Assembly (NCBI GenBank): GCA_038205805.1
Contig: JBBRBO010000006.1
Coordinates: 1-64,000, forward strand
Source: JBBSBY01 sp038205805
GTDB taxonomy: Bacteria; Desulfobacterota; Desulfomonilia; Desulfomonilales; Desulfomonilaceae
Direction: 5' to 3'
DNA length: 64,000 bases
The position numbers were made by a program, and so were the translations under genes. The notes under the pieces were generated by a model. It had not been told where the DNA came from, searched no databases, and saw only the letters and a program-made list of their open reading frames with translations. Positions 16,669-25,342 of the stretch are shown piece by piece (the stretch's first letter is position 1; every line of letters starts with the position of its first letter).

Positions 16669-17311
16669 GTAGCTCCCTCGGATTGAGTTCTCATCCACAG
16701 TGTTGTAACCGAAGCTATCAGTGTGATGATTACGTAAGCCGCACTGCTGCTAATCACCTTGACACATAGTCCTCCATCTGGTAATGAAACCAAAGGCTTT
16801 CACGAGTTTTCCGGGACGTGTAACTCCATAGAGTAAGCTCGTTGTCGAATCGTCAAGTTTAACGGGTCTCTGAATGCTGGTATTTGCTCGTAAAAGCCGT
16901 CGTCGTCGCTGCGTTCCGCAGCCCACTATTTCAATACGTATCATGGATTAACAGGTTTCGCCGGCCGGTGGTGGATAGTGGTTTGAGCTTTCTGAAGAGG
17001 CGCGAGGTCACTGCGTTTCACCGACGCATAGTATTGCCCCTCATATAAGAGTCGGTATAACCGCGCCTGAATATCTGTAGCGGTGCGCGCTCGTTCCTGA
17101 CTCGATGGATTGCCCGAGATGGCTGAACGCTCAGTGACGGCCTGCTCGGGCTCGTAGGTAGCATGCCGGTCGTCGGAAAGCGATGCGTCCGCCGACTTGC
17201 GAAGTCGATTGATTCCGTCATGTTTGCGAACTGCGCAGGCTCGACGGCTCAAATAGGTCATATTTTGCCGTTTTCAATGTACGTTTAGGTTTGGATAGAA
17301 CGGGGGTATAC
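16669..17311. other. Intergenic region upstream of acyl-CoA dehydrogenase
   Basis: Several short reverse-strand frames (for example 16941-17261) lack ribosome sites and look like noise. No RNA gene or clear promoter was found. GGGGG at 17301-17305 is the ribosome site of the following gene. Confidence 0.35.
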
Positions 17312-18475
17312 ATGAACTTCGACTTGCCCAAAGACGCTGAACTTACCCGTAAGGTGGTGCGAGAATTCGCGGAGAAAGAAATCGCTCCCATAGCCCAGGA
17401 ACTCGATGACAAAGAGGAATTTTCCTACAAGCTCGTCAAGAAAATGGGTGAACTGGACTTCTTCGGACCGTTTGTAAGCGAAGAATACGGCGGCAGCGAT
17501 GTCGGGTATCTCAATTACATCATCATGGTTGAGGAATTGGCCCGCATTGACGGTTCCCAAGCCGCCACGGTCGCCGCAGGCAACTCCCTGGGAATCGCGC
17601 CGATTTACTATTTTGGAACCGAAGAGCAAAAACGCAAATGGTTACCGGATCTTTGCGCGGGTAAGACGTTAGCGAGCTTCGGACTCACTGAACCGGACGC
17701 CGGTTCCGACGCGGGCGCCTCAAAGACGACCGCAGTTTTGGATGGGGACGAATGGGTCATCAACGGCTCGAAGATCTTCATTACAAATTCCACCACCGAC
17801 ATCAGCTCCGTGTGCATCGTGCAATGCGTAACGGACTTCTCCGACCCCAAAAAGCCGGAAGTTAGCTGTATCCTTGTGGAAAACGGCACAAAGGGATTCA
17901 TCGGCGAGACAATGCACGGCAAAATGTGCTGGCGAGCTTCCAATACCGGACAACTAACGTTCCAAGATTGTCGAGTACCCAAAGAGAATCTGCTCGGTCA
18001 ACGAGGGGAAGGTTTTCACCAAATGCTCAAGACTTTGGACGGCGGTAGATTGTCCATCGGCGCTATGGGATTGGGCGGCGCGCAAGGAGCCTTTGATTTA
18101 GCCTTGGATTACTCCAAGAAACGGAAGCAATTCGGCCGACCCATTGGTTCATATCAGATAAACTCTTTCAAGCTTGCGGACATGTACACCGAAATCGAAA
18201 TGGCGCGGCTGCTTCTCTACAAGGCGTGTTGGCTGATGGACAACAAGCGCGTGACCCCCAAGGACGGCGCTATGGCGAAGCTGGTCTGCTCTGAGACATA
18301 TTATCGGGCGGCGAACCATTGTGTGCAGCTACATGGTGGGTACGGTCTTATGAAAGACTATGCGGCGGAACGTCACTACAGAAACCAAAAGCTGCTGGAC
18401 ATCGGCGAAGGCACATCGGAAGTGCAACGCATAGTAATAGCTCGAAACATCGGCGCCCCAGGGCGATCCATGTAG
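17312..18475 (+). CDS. Acyl-CoA dehydrogenase
   Basis: This 387-residue flavoenzyme oxidises an acyl-CoA to the enoyl-CoA and hands electrons to an electron transfer flavoprotein. Family blocks are present: the FAD-binding 'FGLTEPDAGSDAGASKT' (~130-146), 'VINGSKIFITNS', 'LGQRGEGFHQML', 'QLHGGYGLMKDYAAERHYR' and the C-terminal 'IGEGTSEVQRI', whose Glu is at the position of the catalytic base in short-chain enzymes. ATG 17312 is chosen over an upstream in-frame ATG (17291) because GGGGG precedes it and the fold starts there. The downstream membrane Etf oxidoreductase and etfBA make an acyl-CoA to quinone electron chain likely. The exact substrate is not readable; short-chain or glutaryl/benzoyl-pathway acyl-CoAs are options. 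Confidence 0.93.
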   Translation: MNFDLPKDAELTRKVVREFAEKEIAPIAQELDDKEEFSYKLVKKMGELDFFGPFVSEEYGGSDVGYLNYIIMVEELARIDGSQAATVAAGNSLGIAPIYYFGTEEQKRKWLPDLCAGKTLASFGLTEPDAGSDAGASKTTAVLDGDEWVINGSKIFITNSTTDISSVCIVQCVTDFSDPKKPEVSCILVENGTKGFIGETMHGKMCWRASNTGQLTFQDCRVPKENLLGQRGEGFHQMLKTLDGGRLSIGAMGLGGAQGAFDLALDYSKKRKQFGRPIGSYQINSFKLADMYTEIEMARLLLYKACWLMDNKRVTPKDGAMAKLVCSETYYRAANHCVQLHGGYGLMKDYAAERHYRNQKLLDIGEGTSEVQRIVIARNIGAPGRSM

Positions 18476-18496
18476 TTTCCACCGCGTCTGAAACAG

Positions 18497-18531
18497 TTCA
18501 CCGGGTTTGAGGCGGGTCTTCACCCGGTGAA
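18497..18531 (+). terminator. Hairpin after acyl-CoA dehydrogenase, family C-like
   Basis: TTCACCGGGT (18497-18506) pairs perfectly with ACCCGGTGAA (18522-18531). No T-run follows. The flank GGTGAACGGCTAC matches the end of the ~124-bp family C, so this may be a short derivative that also weakens read-through. Confidence 0.45.
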
Positions 18532-18596
18532 CGGCTACCCGGCGTTCAACGACGAGCGCTTCACCCATCAATGTTACGGTATCGAAAGGACCGGCT

Positions 18597-19265
18597 ATGG
18601 CAGACGAGACCAAATCCCAGTCTTACGATGATTTCCGCGAAACGGCGTCGGGCTATGACGACGATAGAGATCACGATCTCCTCACCGATCCCGGCGCAAC
18701 GCAGCCCGTTGACGATATTCAATCCCACGGCGATAGAATCAAACACCTGCGCGAACGGCACGGGTTCACCGCAGATGAACTTGCCGCCAAAGCGGGTATA
18801 CCGAGCGATGTCTTGAAACGAGTGGAAAGCGGCGAACAACTGCTGCCCCTCGGGCTCATGACCAAACTCAGCAAGGCCCTGTCCCTGAAAATGTCGGATG
18901 TGATCTCCGAAGGGAGAGAGTCCTACACCATCGTGAGGTCCCATGATCGGCCGAGCGTTGCTCGATTCGGTAAGGCTAAACAGGACTCCTACGGTTACCA
19001 GTACGAATCCTTGGCAGCGCACAAGAAGGACCGCCTCATGGAGCCCTTTATTGTGACCCTGCAGCCCGCGACGGTGGATGAGCCGTCCAGCCACGACGGT
19101 CAGGAGTTCATTTACGTCCTGGAAGGTGAACTGGAAGTCGTCATAGGTGAGGATCGCGACCTCCTGAAACCGGGCGACGCCGTGTACTATGACTCCAATG
19201 TGACTCACTTGGTGAAGGCGCACGGGGACGCTCCGACAAAGATACTGGCTGTGCTGGTGTCGTAA
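18597..19265 (+). CDS. XRE-cupin transcriptional regulator
   Basis: This 222-residue regulator has an acidic N-terminal extension (~1-40), an XRE helix-turn-helix (~42-100: 'RIKHLRERHGFTADELAAKA', 'VLKRVESGEQLLPLGL') and a C-terminal cupin sensor domain (~125-220: 'EPFIVTLQP', 'HDGQEFIYVLEGELEVVIGE', 'LKPGDAVYYDSNVTHLVKAH'). AAAGGA lies ~7 bases before the ATG. It sits between acyl-CoA dehydrogenase and the Etf:quinone oxidoreductase. Members of this architecture respond to small metabolites, so it probably controls the flanking acyl-CoA oxidation genes. This local control is inferred from position. Confidence 0.9.
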   Translation: MADETKSQSYDDFRETASGYDDDRDHDLLTDPGATQPVDDIQSHGDRIKHLRERHGFTADELAAKAGIPSDVLKRVESGEQLLPLGLMTKLSKALSLKMSDVISEGRESYTIVRSHDRPSVARFGKAKQDSYGYQYESLAAHKKDRLMEPFIVTLQPATVDEPSSHDGQEFIYVLEGELEVVIGEDRDLLKPGDAVYYDSNVTHLVKAHGDAPTKILAVLVS

Positions 19266-19409
19266 ACGAACACGGCCGACCGCTTGCGCCGGCTGTTTCA
19301 ATCGCCGCTACGAGCGTATGCGGTCACACCGAAACGTGGTTTGTGACGCATGCGTTTGTAGTCGGCGTGGTTCTTTTAGGAATATTCACTCTACAGAGGT
19401 TACATACCC

Positions 19410-21443
19410 ATGATGTTTGAACCGGCCGATACGCCATTGTTCGGCATCCCCGCCCCTAAGCTTGCGCTCGTTCTGCTGTTTCTTGGGTTATACATATTCA
19501 CGTATATCATGTGGAAGAGAATGGCCCTGCTCCGTAAGATGGCTCCGGACTTCCGTTTCGACAATATTCTTGAACGGATCAAGATGGCGCTCATCTACGG
19601 ATTCGGGCAGTGGAGGCAGCCGCGCTACCTCGGCGCCGGGATATTGCACATCTTGCTGTTCGCAGGATTCGTTGTCCTGTCTCTGCGCACGCTCACGCTG
19701 ATCGGACTTGGTTTCTCGTCGAGCTTCCACCTACCGGGAATGACGGGGACCGTCGCCCACATTTACGATGTAGTGAAGGAGTACGCTGGACTCACCGTGC
19801 TGATTGTGTGCGTAATAGCCATCATCCGAAGGGCCGTGTTCAAACCCGCCAGATACCAACACGGCGCGCACGGTGGCCATGAGAATGAAGCCTACATCAT
19901 TCTGGGGCTGGTCGCCGCGCTTATGCTCACGGACATGTCCTTCGAGGGCAGCGCAATGGCGGCTTCTGCCGGCGGACCTAGTTTTTTGCTTGCGCCGGCC
20001 GGCGGTCTCATGGCGTATCTTTTCCGCGGGCTGCCCGCCGCTACTCTCGCCAATATTCATCTATACAGCTATTGGGCGCATCTTTTGGTGTTTTACGGGC
20101 TGCTGAATTATCTGCCTGTATCCAAGCATTTCCACGTCATTACGGCTATACCGAACGTCTATTTCGCAAAGCTGCAAAAAGGCGGGCTCAAGCCCGTCAA
20201 ATACGGTGTAGAAGATTGGATGAGCCTCGAAGGATGCGGGGTCAGCCGCTTCGAGGACTTTACCTGGAAGCACGCCCTGGACTTCTATTCGTGCGCCGAT
20301 TGCGGACGTTGCACGGACAACTGCCCCGCAAACGCGGTTGGTCGCGCGTTGTCCCCTCGCATGATCAGCATAAAGGCGCGGGATTACGCCTACACCCATT
20401 ATCCCATTTTCGCCGATGCCCCGGCGCCCTCGAATCATGCGTTCGTGGGGGACACCATCACCGAGAAAGAGATTTGGGCCTGCACCACGTGCGGCGCATG
20501 TGAGCAAGAATGTCCCATCTTCATAGAATACATCGACAAGATTGTGGACATGCGGCGGTATCTCCTGGACAGGGGTGAACTGCCGTCATCGCTGCAGAAA
20601 CCCATGCAGCAGATCAAGAAGAAGGGCAATGCGTACGGCGGCGCCAAGCAGAAGAGAGCCGCTTGGGCCAAAGAATTGGAACCCGGCATGGTTCAGGAAC
20701 TCAAGCCCGGTGATGAGACCGATTATCTTTTTTTCGTAGATAGCTGCGGGTCATACGATCCCCGAATTCAGGAGATAACCAAGGATTTTGCCCACATTCT
20801 GGCCAAGGCGAACGTGCAATTCGGTATCTTAGGTAAGGACGAAGGGGACGCCGGAAACGAGATCAGACGCCTCGGTGAAGAAGGGCTTTTCGAGCAGGTC
20901 GCTGAAAAGAACATTGACGCCTTGCAGGCGGTTACGTTCAAGAAGATCGTGGCCTTTGATCCACACGCCTACAATACGATCAAGAACGACTATCCCGTGG
21001 ATTTCCCGATCATACACGCATCGGAGCTGCTTGCCGAGCTGGTTCGCTCCGGTGACATACGCCTTAGCGGGGATTACGCGGCCGGCCGCGTGGTCACTTA
21101 TCAGGATCCTTGCTATCTCGGGCGTCACAATTCCATTTACGAGCAGCCGCGATTTGTGCTCAATAGCGTCCCGGGGGTCCGTTTTCGCGAGATGGAACGC
21201 CACAAGACCCGAAGCTTCTGTTGCAGCGGCGGTGGGCTCTTGCTGTGGTACGAGAACGAGGAGGAGACCGAACGCATGGGTGAGCGCCGCGTGCGCATGG
21301 CCGCGGATGTGGGCGCGGAGTTGCTCATTACGGCGTGCCCCTTTTGCCTCATCAATCTCGAGGACGCCGTGAAAACCACCGGGAATGAGGGCAAGATGGA
21401 AGTTCTGGACCTTGTGGAACTGGTGCGCCGCTCGATGGATTAG
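19410..21443 (+). CDS. Membrane Fe-S oxidoreductase, Etf:(mena)quinone oxidoreductase type (EMO/EtfD-like)
   Basis: This 677-residue protein combines an N-terminal membrane cytochrome-like part (~1-260; segments near 12-33, 75-97, 113-137, 165-180 and 220-238, with several His residues that could bind heme) with two 4Fe-4S motifs ('CADCGRCTDNCP', ~296-307; 'CTTCGACEQECP', ~358-369). The C-terminal part has CCG-type cysteine regions ('VDSCGSYDP', 'DPCYLGRH', 'CCSGGGLL', 'ACPFCLINL') as in heterodisulfide-reductase subunit B. In syntrophs and sulfate reducers such proteins move electrons from reduced EtfAB to menaquinone. etfB and etfA follow within 180 bases on the same strand, supporting that role here. 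An ATG three bases downstream is also possible. Confidence 0.92.
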   Translation: MMFEPADTPLFGIPAPKLALVLLFLGLYIFTYIMWKRMALLRKMAPDFRFDNILERIKMALIYGFGQWRQPRYLGAGILHILLFAGFVVLSLRTLTLIGLGFSSSFHLPGMTGTVAHIYDVVKEYAGLTVLIVCVIAIIRRAVFKPARYQHGAHGGHENEAYIILGLVAALMLTDMSFEGSAMAASAGGPSFLLAPAGGLMAYLFRGLPAATLANIHLYSYWAHLLVFYGLLNYLPVSKHFHVITAIPNVYFAKLQKGGLKPVKYGVEDWMSLEGCGVSRFEDFTWKHALDFYSCADCGRCTDNCPANAVGRALSPRMISIKARDYAYTHYPIFADAPAPSNHAFVGDTITEKEIWACTTCGACEQECPIFIEYIDKIVDMRRYLLDRGELPSSLQKPMQQIKKKGNAYGGAKQKRAAWAKELEPGMVQELKPGDETDYLFFVDSCGSYDPRIQEITKDFAHILAKANVQFGILGKDEGDAGNEIRRLGEEGLFEQVAEKNIDALQAVTFKKIVAFDPHAYNTIKNDYPVDFPIIHASELLAELVRSGDIRLSGDYAAGRVVTYQDPCYLGRHNSIYEQPRFVLNSVPGVRFREMERHKTRSFCCSGGGLLLWYENEEETERMGERRVRMAADVGAELLITACPFCLINLEDAVKTTGNEGKMEVLDLVELVRRSMD

Positions 21444-21619
21444 ATCCATGTGGGGGCTTCAGTGAAGGCCGGCTGATCGCATCTTGCATGAGCATCCGGA
21501 AGGCTTCGGCTCGGGTGGTTTCTCAGAATCAAAGGTGGGTGGGGCGCGAGCAAAGTGGAGTTCCGTCAGCCGCACGGTTTTAACGAAGTAGTATGTGTAT
21601 CTTCTGAGTGGGAGGAGCA

Positions 21620-22411
21620 ATGGATATTATCGTATGCGTGAAATGGACGCCCGACACATCCGAAGCGGAATTGGAAATTGCTAAGGACGGCACGGACGTA
21701 AAAAAGGACGACCTTGATTACGACATAAACGATTGGGACCGTTTCGCGGTTGAAGAGGCCGTCCAGATCAAAGAGCGCCGGGACGGTAAGGTGACCGTGG
21801 TTACGGTCGCGCCTGAGGATTCCGAGGAAATGCTGCGGGAATGCTTGGCCAGGGGCGCGGACGAGGCGTACCAACTATGGGACGAGTCCTTCGAGGGCGC
21901 GGACGGATACGCCGTAGCGAAGGTCTTGGCGAACTTCTGCAAAGAGCGGCCCTATAATTTGATACTCACGGGCTCTCTAGCCGGCGACGACTGCGCAGGC
22001 GAAGTCGGGGGAATGCTTGCGGCCATGCTTGATCTACCCTACGCAAGTCTTGTCTCTAAGATCGAAATCAATGACTCAACAGCTACCTTCAACAAGGAGC
22101 TCGAAGGCGGCCTCTATTCGTCACTCGAGATTGACCTTCCCGCTGCCCTGGCGGTTGCGACGGGTCTAAATGAACCGCGTTTTGTGTCCATACGCGCCGT
22201 GCGCAAGGTGGCGTCTGCGGAAATCCCCAATATGGGCGCCGACGATCTGCACTTGTCGGCGGATCAGGTGGGCGCGGACGGTTCTAGGGTGGTCTACGGG
22301 TCTATGGCCCTGCCTCCCGAAGGAGAAGGCGCTGAAATTATTCCCGGAGGAGCGGAACAAGCTTCGGCGAGACTTGCGGAAATCCTGAAGGAAAAAGGGG
22401 GGATCGGCTGA
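21620..22411 (+). CDS. etfB: Electron transfer flavoprotein subunit beta
   Basis: This 263-residue EtfB forms the heterodimer that accepts electrons from acyl-CoA dehydrogenase. The family fold is clear: 'DIIVCVKWTPDTSEAELE', 'INDWDRFAVEEAVQIKE', 'VTVVTVAPEDSEEMLRE', 'LTGSLAGDDCAGEVGGMLA' and the nucleotide-binding 'DLPAALAVATGLNEPRF' region. I choose ATG 21620 with GGGAGGAG just upstream instead of an earlier in-frame start at 21608. The stop shares one base with the etfA start, so both are co-translated. Lack of a ferredoxin or NADH-linked module nearby makes a bifurcating Etf less likely than a quinone-linked one, but motifs for bifurcation were not examined in detail. Confidence 0.95.
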   Translation: MDIIVCVKWTPDTSEAELEIAKDGTDVKKDDLDYDINDWDRFAVEEAVQIKERRDGKVTVVTVAPEDSEEMLRECLARGADEAYQLWDESFEGADGYAVAKVLANFCKERPYNLILTGSLAGDDCAGEVGGMLAAMLDLPYASLVSKIEINDSTATFNKELEGGLYSSLEIDLPAALAVATGLNEPRFVSIRAVRKVASAEIPNMGADDLHLSADQVGADGSRVVYGSMALPPEGEGAEIIPGGAEQASARLAEILKEKGGIG

Positions 22412-23388
22412 TGAAAAAGGTATTCGTATTGGCCGAAAGCCGCAATGGACACCTGAGAGACGGTGTATGGGAAGCCCTTGCCTTGGGGAAGTCAATTGCG
22501 GGCAAGCTGTCCGCCGAACTCACCTGTATAGTGATGGCCGCAGACGGAGCGGCTATGGCGCAACGCATAGCTCAAGAATGCGGCAAGGTAATGTTGGTGG
22601 AGGACGCCAAGTTCGACCACTTCAACAGCAGCGCCATTCTCAAAGCCCTACCTAAGCTCCTTGGCGACATGGATTCCTACCTCCTCTTGATGGGGAATTC
22701 CAACTCAGCGCTGGACATCGCTCCTGGTCTCTCTGTTCGCCTGAATGCGGCCTTGGCCCCGGACAGCTTCGGGTTGGATGTGAAGGACGGCGCCTTGGTG
22801 GCGCTACGACAAGTATACAACTACAAAGTCAATACGGAAGTCTCTTTTAAAGACGCGGAGCGTGTCATCGTGTCCGTTCGTGCGGGCTCGATTCCATATA
22901 CGTTATCCGGAGACGCAGGTGGAAACGTCGAAAAGGTGGACTCGCCCATCGCGGATGAGCCCCTGAGCATCCGGTTCAAGGAGTATGTGGAAGCTGAAAA
23001 GGGAGACGTGGATATCGCTTCAGCGGATGTTATCGTCGCAATCGGCCGAGGCATTGGTGAAGAGCCGGACATGGACGTATTTCAGTCACTTGCGGATACC
23101 ATGGGTGGTGTTCTCGCCTGTTCTCGGCCCATAGTGGACAAAAATCTCCTCCCGAAGTATCACCAAGTCGGCACGTCGGGAATCGAGGTTAAGCCCAAAG
23201 TGTACCTTGCCCTGGGCATTAGCGGCGCTTTTCAACATGTAGGGGGCATAAAGGGTTCACCGCTCATCGTGGCCGTCAACAAAGATGCGCGTGCGCCGAT
23301 CTTTCGCGTGGCCCAATACGGAATTATAGGCGATGTGAACGAAGTCGCCCCTGCCCTGGAAGAGAAGATCAAGGAGCTGAAGGGCTGA
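22411..23388 (+). CDS. etfA: Electron transfer flavoprotein subunit alpha
   Basis: This 325-residue EtfA carries the FAD domain in its C-terminal part: 'IGRGIGEEPDM' (~211-221), 'ACSRPIVDKNLLP', 'VGTSGIEVKPKVYLALGISG' and 'VAVNKDARAPIF'. The N-terminal half matches the EtfA/B common domain ('LAESRNGHLRDGVWEALALG'). The gene starts with ATGA overlapping the etfB stop (TGATG). Together with etfB and the membrane oxidoreductase it forms an operon-like block. A repeat element begins 35 bases after the stop. Confidence 0.96.
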   Translation: MKKVFVLAESRNGHLRDGVWEALALGKSIAGKLSAELTCIVMAADGAAMAQRIAQECGKVMLVEDAKFDHFNSSAILKALPKLLGDMDSYLLLMGNSNSALDIAPGLSVRLNAALAPDSFGLDVKDGALVALRQVYNYKVNTEVSFKDAERVIVSVRAGSIPYTLSGDAGGNVEKVDSPIADEPLSIRFKEYVEAEKGDVDIASADVIVAIGRGIGEEPDMDVFQSLADTMGGVLACSRPIVDKNLLPKYHQVGTSGIEVKPKVYLALGISGAFQHVGGIKGSPLIVAVNKDARAPIFRVAQYGIIGDVNEVAPALEEKIKELKG

Positions 23389-23423
23389 TTTTTGTGATAA
23401 TGCGTGGAGCAGCAAGCGATTCA

Positions 23424-23644
23424 TACGAATGCGCAATAAAAGAAGTAATATTGGGGAGAACCATCTTGAAAGAAGTTTCTACCCAAACCCCTCTACAAGA
23501 ACTTTCAAAATAGCCGCAAGTGCCTTTTCTCAAAGAGAAAAAGCCCCTTGCGGTGCATTTAAACATTCTTTCATAGTAGTTAAGGAAACCTGCTCTTACA
23601 AAAATGTCCTTCACCTATATTCCTCGTTCGACAGCACATTGGTA
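23424..23644 (+). repeat. Interspersed repeat type A, full-length copy
   Basis: 221 bp between TA borders, with the standard ends and central CCGCAAGTG hairpin. It lies immediately downstream of etfA, and its hairpins may end that transcript. The end-to-end frame is open. Confidence 0.9.
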
Positions 23645-23745
23645 TCAGGTCGGTAGGACGCCTATTTTCCATGGCTGGACGCCCGGTCTTTATGTCGGCT
23701 GCGGATGGGCTCGGCTCAGCCATTTCTGAACGCCGCAATGTACAT

Positions 23746-23783
23746 AAAACGGGACGCGTGCGCTACATGCCGCGTCCCGTTTT
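23746..23783 (-). terminator. Bidirectional rho-independent terminator
   Basis: AAAACGGGACGCG pairs perfectly with CGCGTCCCGTTTT, giving a 13-bp stem with A- and T-runs on both sides. It serves the ZraP-like gene on the reverse strand and could stop forward read-through from etfA. Confidence 0.85.
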
Positions 23784-23851
23784 ATTCTCTATGCGTCACT
23801 ATCGGCGCCTAGTTCCTTGTGATCGGCGCAGTACTTGCCCCATCAGATCAG

Positions 23852-24559
23852 CTACATATCATCCAGTTCAGCAGGCAGCGCCATTGGGCATCTACGAAAA
23901 CCTCGGCCCTGACCGGGACCTGCCATATCCATGTTGCGATTTCCGTGCATCCCTCTCAAACGCTGCCCTTGGTCGGATTCATCATCGGCGTCGCTCTGTG
24001 CTCCAAACCGTCCCATTCCTCGTCCACTTCCCATTCCATAACCGTGCCCGGCCATACCACCGCCCTGACCCATCATGCCATGACGCATACGCATACAACG
24101 AGGGCACTGACAGCCGGGGACGGCCTCATCACCACCATCACCTCTCGCCAATCCCGCCGCCTGTTGTTGTTCAGGCGTCAAAAGAGCGCGCACTTCTCGG
24201 AACATGTTGCGCCGTTCTTTTCTGATGTCGTCTCGTATGGCCTCTATGTCGCTACGATTTCGGTCAACGGCGCCCTGGTCGGGTTTGTCGGAGATCGAGA
24301 GTTCCATGTTGGCGATTCGCTTCTGGGCCAAATCCGCTCGCAATGCCGCAATCCGTTTTGCCGTCTCTACACGCAGCACCTTGAGCTGTTTACGTTGATC
24401 GGGAGTTAAGGATTGCCAAACTGCGCAATACGGCGTGGATCGGACCGATTTATCGGTAGCCTTGTCCTTAGCCGCCTCATCTTGAGTAAAACCGGCAGAG
24501 GGAACAATCAACAACAGCATAGCCGCCATGACGACTAAGAAAATAGATCTCGTGTTCAC
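23852..24559 (-). CDS. Periplasmic Spy/ZraP-like (LTXXQ) protein
   Basis: This 235-residue exported protein starts at GTG 24559 behind a strong AGGAGG. A signal peptide covers residues 1-27 ('FLVVMAAMLLLIVPSAGFTQ'). Two LTxxQ motifs ('LTPDQRKQLKVLRVE', ~51-65; 'LTPEQQQAAG', ~127-136) flank a helical region, as in the CpxP/Spy/ZraP chaperone and zinc-binding family. The C-terminal third is Gly/Met/His/Arg-rich and contains 'CQCPRCMRMRHGMM', a likely metal-binding tail. Envelope-stress or metal-buffering roles follow from the family. No two-component partner is adjacent. Confidence 0.8.
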   Translation of the reverse strand: MNTRSIFLVVMAAMLLLIVPSAGFTQDEAAKDKATDKSVRSTPYCAVWQSLTPDQRKQLKVLRVETAKRIAALRADLAQKRIANMELSISDKPDQGAVDRNRSDIEAIRDDIRKERRNMFREVRALLTPEQQQAAGLARGDGGDEAVPGCQCPRCMRMRHGMMGQGGGMAGHGYGMGSGRGMGRFGAQSDADDESDQGQRLRGMHGNRNMDMAGPGQGRGFRRCPMALPAELDDM

Positions 24560-24771
24560 AAAAGCCTCCTAGAGCGATGAACATGCGCTCGGATGTCCAT
24601 CCACACGTAATTACGTTGAAAAACAATTCGTTGTCCGAGCCTCGATCTCGGGCGCATCAATGACCGCTACCAGTCGGACACACAAGGAGAGGTTTTGTTC
24701 TGGAAGAGAATCCTACATAGGCAATAAACGGCGCAGGAGAAGTAAGCACGGCAGGCAGTCGCCTTTCGGAA

Positions 24772-25323
24772 CTAATGGAGCGTCGGCGTGTCGTTGAGCA
24801 AAATGTGACTCACGTCCTTTACAATACGGTCTACCCAGTGCTCTTGAAAAGTAGCTGTGAGATACCGCATGCTGTAATGGCGTAAGCCCCAGCGCCAGAC
24901 CGTTGCGTCCGCCAGATTTTCCAGATGTTCCTTGAAACGGGCTCGGTCTCCGCGGCTCTGGGGCCAGTCCTCTTCGGGTGGATACTTGCCGGCGACGTGC
25001 CCCAATTGACGCAGGAGCGTGCCGATGAACAAATCTGCGGGCAAATCCTGCTGCTCATCATACATTGTGATCACGTATTTGCGTTGCGCCGGTGAGCCGA
25101 ATACCCCCACGCTCATACCGAAGGGCACACGCAGATCGGGCAGTACTTCGATGGCCACGTCGCGGTGACCGGACCAGAACAGGTCCAGCGCTTCGTCCGG
25201 AATCAAAGCGAAGGTCTTCTCGATCATTGCCGCAGTTCGAGCCTTCTTATCTTCGGGTGAGTTCACCTTGAAGTGGAGCCGTCCATTCACATAGGACGTT
25301 ATCGTTTTGTCCAGGAGTGTCAT
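24772..25323 (-). CDS. Hypothetical protein with a degenerate metallopeptidase-like motif
   Basis: I do not recognise this 183-residue cytoplasmic protein. The N-terminal half is mixed alpha/beta ('ALIPDEALDLFWSGHRDVA'). At ~104-118 the sequence 'LLRQLGHVAGKYPPEEDWP' recalls the HExxHxxG-type helix of minimal zinc proteases, but with Gln-Leu-Gly-His in place of the full HExxH, so catalysis is doubtful. The C-terminus is rich in Trp/His/Arg ('VWRWGLRHYSMRYL'). It lies 19 bases downstream of the TPR gene on the same strand, suggesting co-transcription. Confidence 0.7.
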   Translation of the reverse strand: MTLLDKTITSYVNGRLHFKVNSPEDKKARTAAMIEKTFALIPDEALDLFWSGHRDVAIEVLPDLRVPFGMSVGVFGSPAQRKYVITMYDEQQDLPADLFIGTLLRQLGHVAGKYPPEEDWPQSRGDRARFKEHLENLADATVWRWGLRHYSMRYLTATFQEHWVDRIVKDVSHILLNDTPTLH

Positions 25324-25342
25324 ATTCCGTCCGTTGCACGCT

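Noticed and set aside
16941..17261. 106-codon reverse frame upstream of acyl-CoA dehydrogenase
   Set aside because: No ribosome site; composition typical of non-coding GC-rich DNA.
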